The position numbers were made by a program, and so were the translations under genes. Below, piece by piece: positions 61,931 to 64,000 of a DNA stretch of 64,000 nt (the first letter of the stretch is position 1; every line of letters begins with the position of its first letter). This DNA comes from Yarrowia lipolytica (taxonomy: Eukaryota; Ascomycota; Dipodascomycetes; Dipodascales), in the NCBI RefSeq assembly GCF_001761485.1, contig NC_090775.1:124001-188000 (forward strand), given 5' to 3'. Below the pieces are notes generated by a model. It had not been told where the DNA came from. It did no database searches and saw only the letters and a program-made list of their open reading frames with translations.

Positions 61931-62433
61931 TGAAGCGCGTTATGTTTTACGCAGTGCGAGAAGCCTGGGACTCGGAAAACTTCGAAAATGGGTGTGCTTC
62001 GAGTGCGTAGCACGACCAGCGCGGGATGACTATTGCACAAGCTATCAAACTACAAGTAGGCTTGTCGTCATTTCAAGGAACTTGTGCTACTACTTGTAGT
62101 AGTATATATCCCCTATTAACAAGCAAATGATGGCAGTAGACTTCATAGTTATAAAGTGTAGAAGATGTTTAAGGGCTTAGTGAGAACGATTGATCGTTTG
62201 TATTTTTAGTAACTTGAACGGACGATGCTCTTGGTCGTGTCAATATGACAGTGTCTACAAGTGGAAGACGCAGACAGTCTTTAGCTCGATACAGCCAAGT
62301 CTGTCCTGTTTCTGCAATTTCTCCAACTTAGCACATCGACACTCTGCAGTCGTACAATTGACTCTACAGGTGCAAAAGCAGCTGGTGCTTCGCACTCATC
62401 ATTCCATCTGGCAATACAATAAATCTACTCTAC
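61931..62433. other. Shared 3' region, MED4 and SEY1
   Basis: About 500 bp between converging genes. The palindromic CTACTTGTAGTAG occurs at 62091-62103. No gene is seen. Confidence 0.45.
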
Positions 62434-64000
62434 TTACAAGTCCTTGAGCTCAACATCATCTCTGGACGAACCCACAGGAGCCTCTCGCTCCCTAGTTTCG
62501 CCGGTAGGAGCCTCGTTCAGTACCTGCTTGAGCTTGGCCTTGGCCATGTCCGTGGCCTCGGCAATCATGGTATTGGTCATGTGAGTCAGAGGACCCCACA
62601 AATGCAATGTGTGGATGACGTAGGCGGCACCAGCAGCCACCAGAAGGAACATGAAGTAGACTGGCGATCGCAAAACAGCCATAATCTCGTTCCAACCCAA
62701 CAGAAGCAGCAGACCATACATGTAAAGAGGAATCTGGGTAGTGGACTGAATGGTGGACCGCTTGGCCTCAAGATACAGACCCTCAGCCTGCTTCTTAAAC
62801 TTTTCAATCAGCGACGCCTGTCTCTTTGGGGTCAGAATCACTGCAAACGCAGTCTCGTCATCGTCGTCCTCGTCATCCTCAAGAGCAACAGTAGGCTCAA
62901 TAGACTTCCCAGAGCTCAATTTTGCAGTCGACAACAGTGGCATAATTTCCAGAGCCTGCTCTCGCGACTTGGCAAATGCGCCGTCGATATCATCTCCAGG
63001 ACGCCACACAATGGGTACTCCATTGGCATCGTATCGGAAGGACTCCTTGAACTTGTTTTTGAGACGGCTGAGAACTTGCTCTTCCTTGGAAAGTTCCTTG
63101 AGCTCAGCACCGAAAACAGCCCAGGCCTCCTGCTGGATCTGTTTGAGACCCTCGGCAGAAGTTTTGGGTGAACCAAAGCCGAAAGAAAACGCACTGGGGG
63201 CGGAAGGCGAATAGTTGGGGTCAATCTTCTTGATGGACGCATTCAGAAGCGTTTCGAAGGACTCCAGAATTCGGTCCCACACTGTCTCATCGGGCTTGTT
63301 GAGATTCTCGTCGAATTCCTCGTGGAACGAGCTCTTGAACCGTTTGGCAGACCGCGAAATAAGCCGGTCAATCTCAACCTTGCTCTTGTGGTCACGCAGA
63401 GTGTCCAGCTCCTGTTCCAGAGCAGCCAGTGTGTCGTCATACGAGAAGTGCGACGAATTGGGCTGGCCAATGGCAGCAGTCACCTGCTTGGCATTGTCGA
63501 TGAAATGAGCATGGGCAGCTTTGGAGGCTCGAGAGAGGTTTTCGCCAAAAGTGAGAGCAGAAGAGGACTCCAGAGCGGCGTTGAACTGTTCCAGAGATTC
63601 ACGCTTCAGCTGGGCGAGATACGACTGATACACCTTGCCCAAGTCGTTGTCGACGCGGTCCTCCAGCTTTTCAAGAGTCGCGGAATACACCGAGGGAGTG
63701 TATCGAGACGCCTGGGAGTCATACTCGTCCACTGTTTGTTTTCGAGCCTCTCCCATGAGCCCTCCGAGCACCGCAGAGGCCACAGCGCCACCAGAAAGCT
63801 GATCTCGGATTTTGACTAGCAGAGAAAGGAAGATATCGAGCGCGCCGGCAGCGATTTCGTCGCATCGGAACCGCGCAACCAGAATCTGCTGCGTGGGCAG
63901 ATCCAGATCCTTGTTCTGCTCAATCTGGTCCCAGACCTGCTCGGCGTAGAAAGACCATCCGTCCAGAGGCACGTTTCGGTGGTAAACGGGCTTGAAGACA
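62434..64000 (-). CDS. SEY1: ER-shaping dynamin-like GTPase Sey1 (C-terminal part)
   Basis: The gene enters from the right edge, and only about 522 C-terminal residues are in the window; the N-terminal GTPase domain with its G motifs is outside. The first codons read VFKPVYHRNVPLDGW, the well-conserved junction just after the GTPase core in the Sey1/RHD3 family, followed by YAEQVWDQIEQNKDLDLPTQ. The middle is a long helical bundle. Two close hydrophobic segments near the C-terminus (LYMYGLLLLLGWNEI and YFMFLLVAAGAAYVIHTLHL) form the membrane hairpin, followed by a short amphipathic cytosolic tail. Sey1 fuses ER tubules homotypically, with reticulons shaping the network. No frame breaks are seen in the visible part. 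Confidence 0.94.
   Translation of the reverse strand, partial: VFKPVYHRNVPLDGWSFYAEQVWDQIEQNKDLDLPTQQILVARFRCDEIAAGALDIFLSLLVKIRDQLSGGAVASAVLGGLMGEARKQTVDEYDSQASRYTPSVYSATLEKLEDRVDNDLGKVYQSYLAQLKRESLEQFNAALESSSALTFGENLSRASKAAHAHFIDNAKQVTAAIGQPNSSHFSYDDTLAALEQELDTLRDHKSKVEIDRLISRSAKRFKSSFHEEFDENLNKPDETVWDRILESFETLLNASIKKIDPNYSPSAPSAFSFGFGSPKTSAEGLKQIQQEAWAVFGAELKELSKEEQVLSRLKNKFKESFRYDANGVPIVWRPGDDIDGAFAKSREQALEIMPLLSTAKLSSGKSIEPTVALEDDEDDDDETAFAVILTPKRQASLIEKFKKQAEGLYLEAKRSTIQSTTQIPLYMYGLLLLLGWNEIMAVLRSPVYFMFLLVAAGAAYVIHTLHLWGPLTHMTNTMIAEATDMAKAKLKQVLNEAPTGETREREAPVGSSRDDVELKDL

Overview
The window looks like nuclear DNA of the yeast Yarrowia lipolytica. Genes are mostly intronless, sit in long intergenic gaps and use standard-code CTG/CTC leucine codons. 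The few introns lie at or just before the start codon, begin with GTGAGT and end with a fused branch point and acceptor of the CTAAC-N-CAG type. Several proteins match genes well known from this yeast: NUIM of complex I, PEX2 (PAY5) and a SCAP homologue. From memory, NUIM and PEX2 both lie on chromosome F; I could not check this here.

Layout, left to right: a seven-pass Ptm1/GPR107-like protein (+); a small DUF202 membrane protein (-); TPD3, the PP2A scaffold, with a 5' UTR intron abutting its ATG (+); a dual-specificity (MAPK-type) phosphatase (-); a gap of about 4.4 kb; YDJ1, a farnesylated DnaJ with a 34-nt first exon (-); a small basic Rrt14-like protein (-); NUIM (-); an orphan protein with a disordered N-terminus and membrane C-terminus (+); a SCAP/Scp1 sterol sensor with a stop-start overlapping uORF (+); and a large GPI-type wall protein with six 8-cysteine CFEM-like domains and a 33-bp minisatellite (-). 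After another gap of about 4.5 kb come PEX2 (+), CDC9 with a 49-nt intron in its PCNA-binding-like N-terminus (-), the TORC2 subunit TSC11/AVO3/RICTOR (-), an amino acid/choline permease (+), a degenerate BTB-like protein (+), a TenA/THI-4-like protein (+), the P4-ATPase NEO1 (-), Mediator subunit MED4 (+) and the C-terminal part of SEY1 running off the right edge (-).

These are mostly independent housekeeping genes, not an operon or cluster. Loose themes are signalling (TPD3, MAPK phosphatase, TSC11), endomembrane and lipid homeostasis (SCAP, NEO1, SEY1, Ptm1-like) and organelle biogenesis (PEX2, NUIM). The long gaps hold short direct and inverted repeats, homopolymer tracts, a recurring TACAAGTA/TACTTGTA motif and two TATA-preceded small open frames. 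I found no convincing tRNA, 5S rRNA, CRISPR or intact transposon, and no clear undescribed system. The observations most worth a second look are the six-domain cysteine-rich wall protein, the SCAP uORF, the split CDC9 N-terminus and the separated tRNA-like arms near 51 kb.
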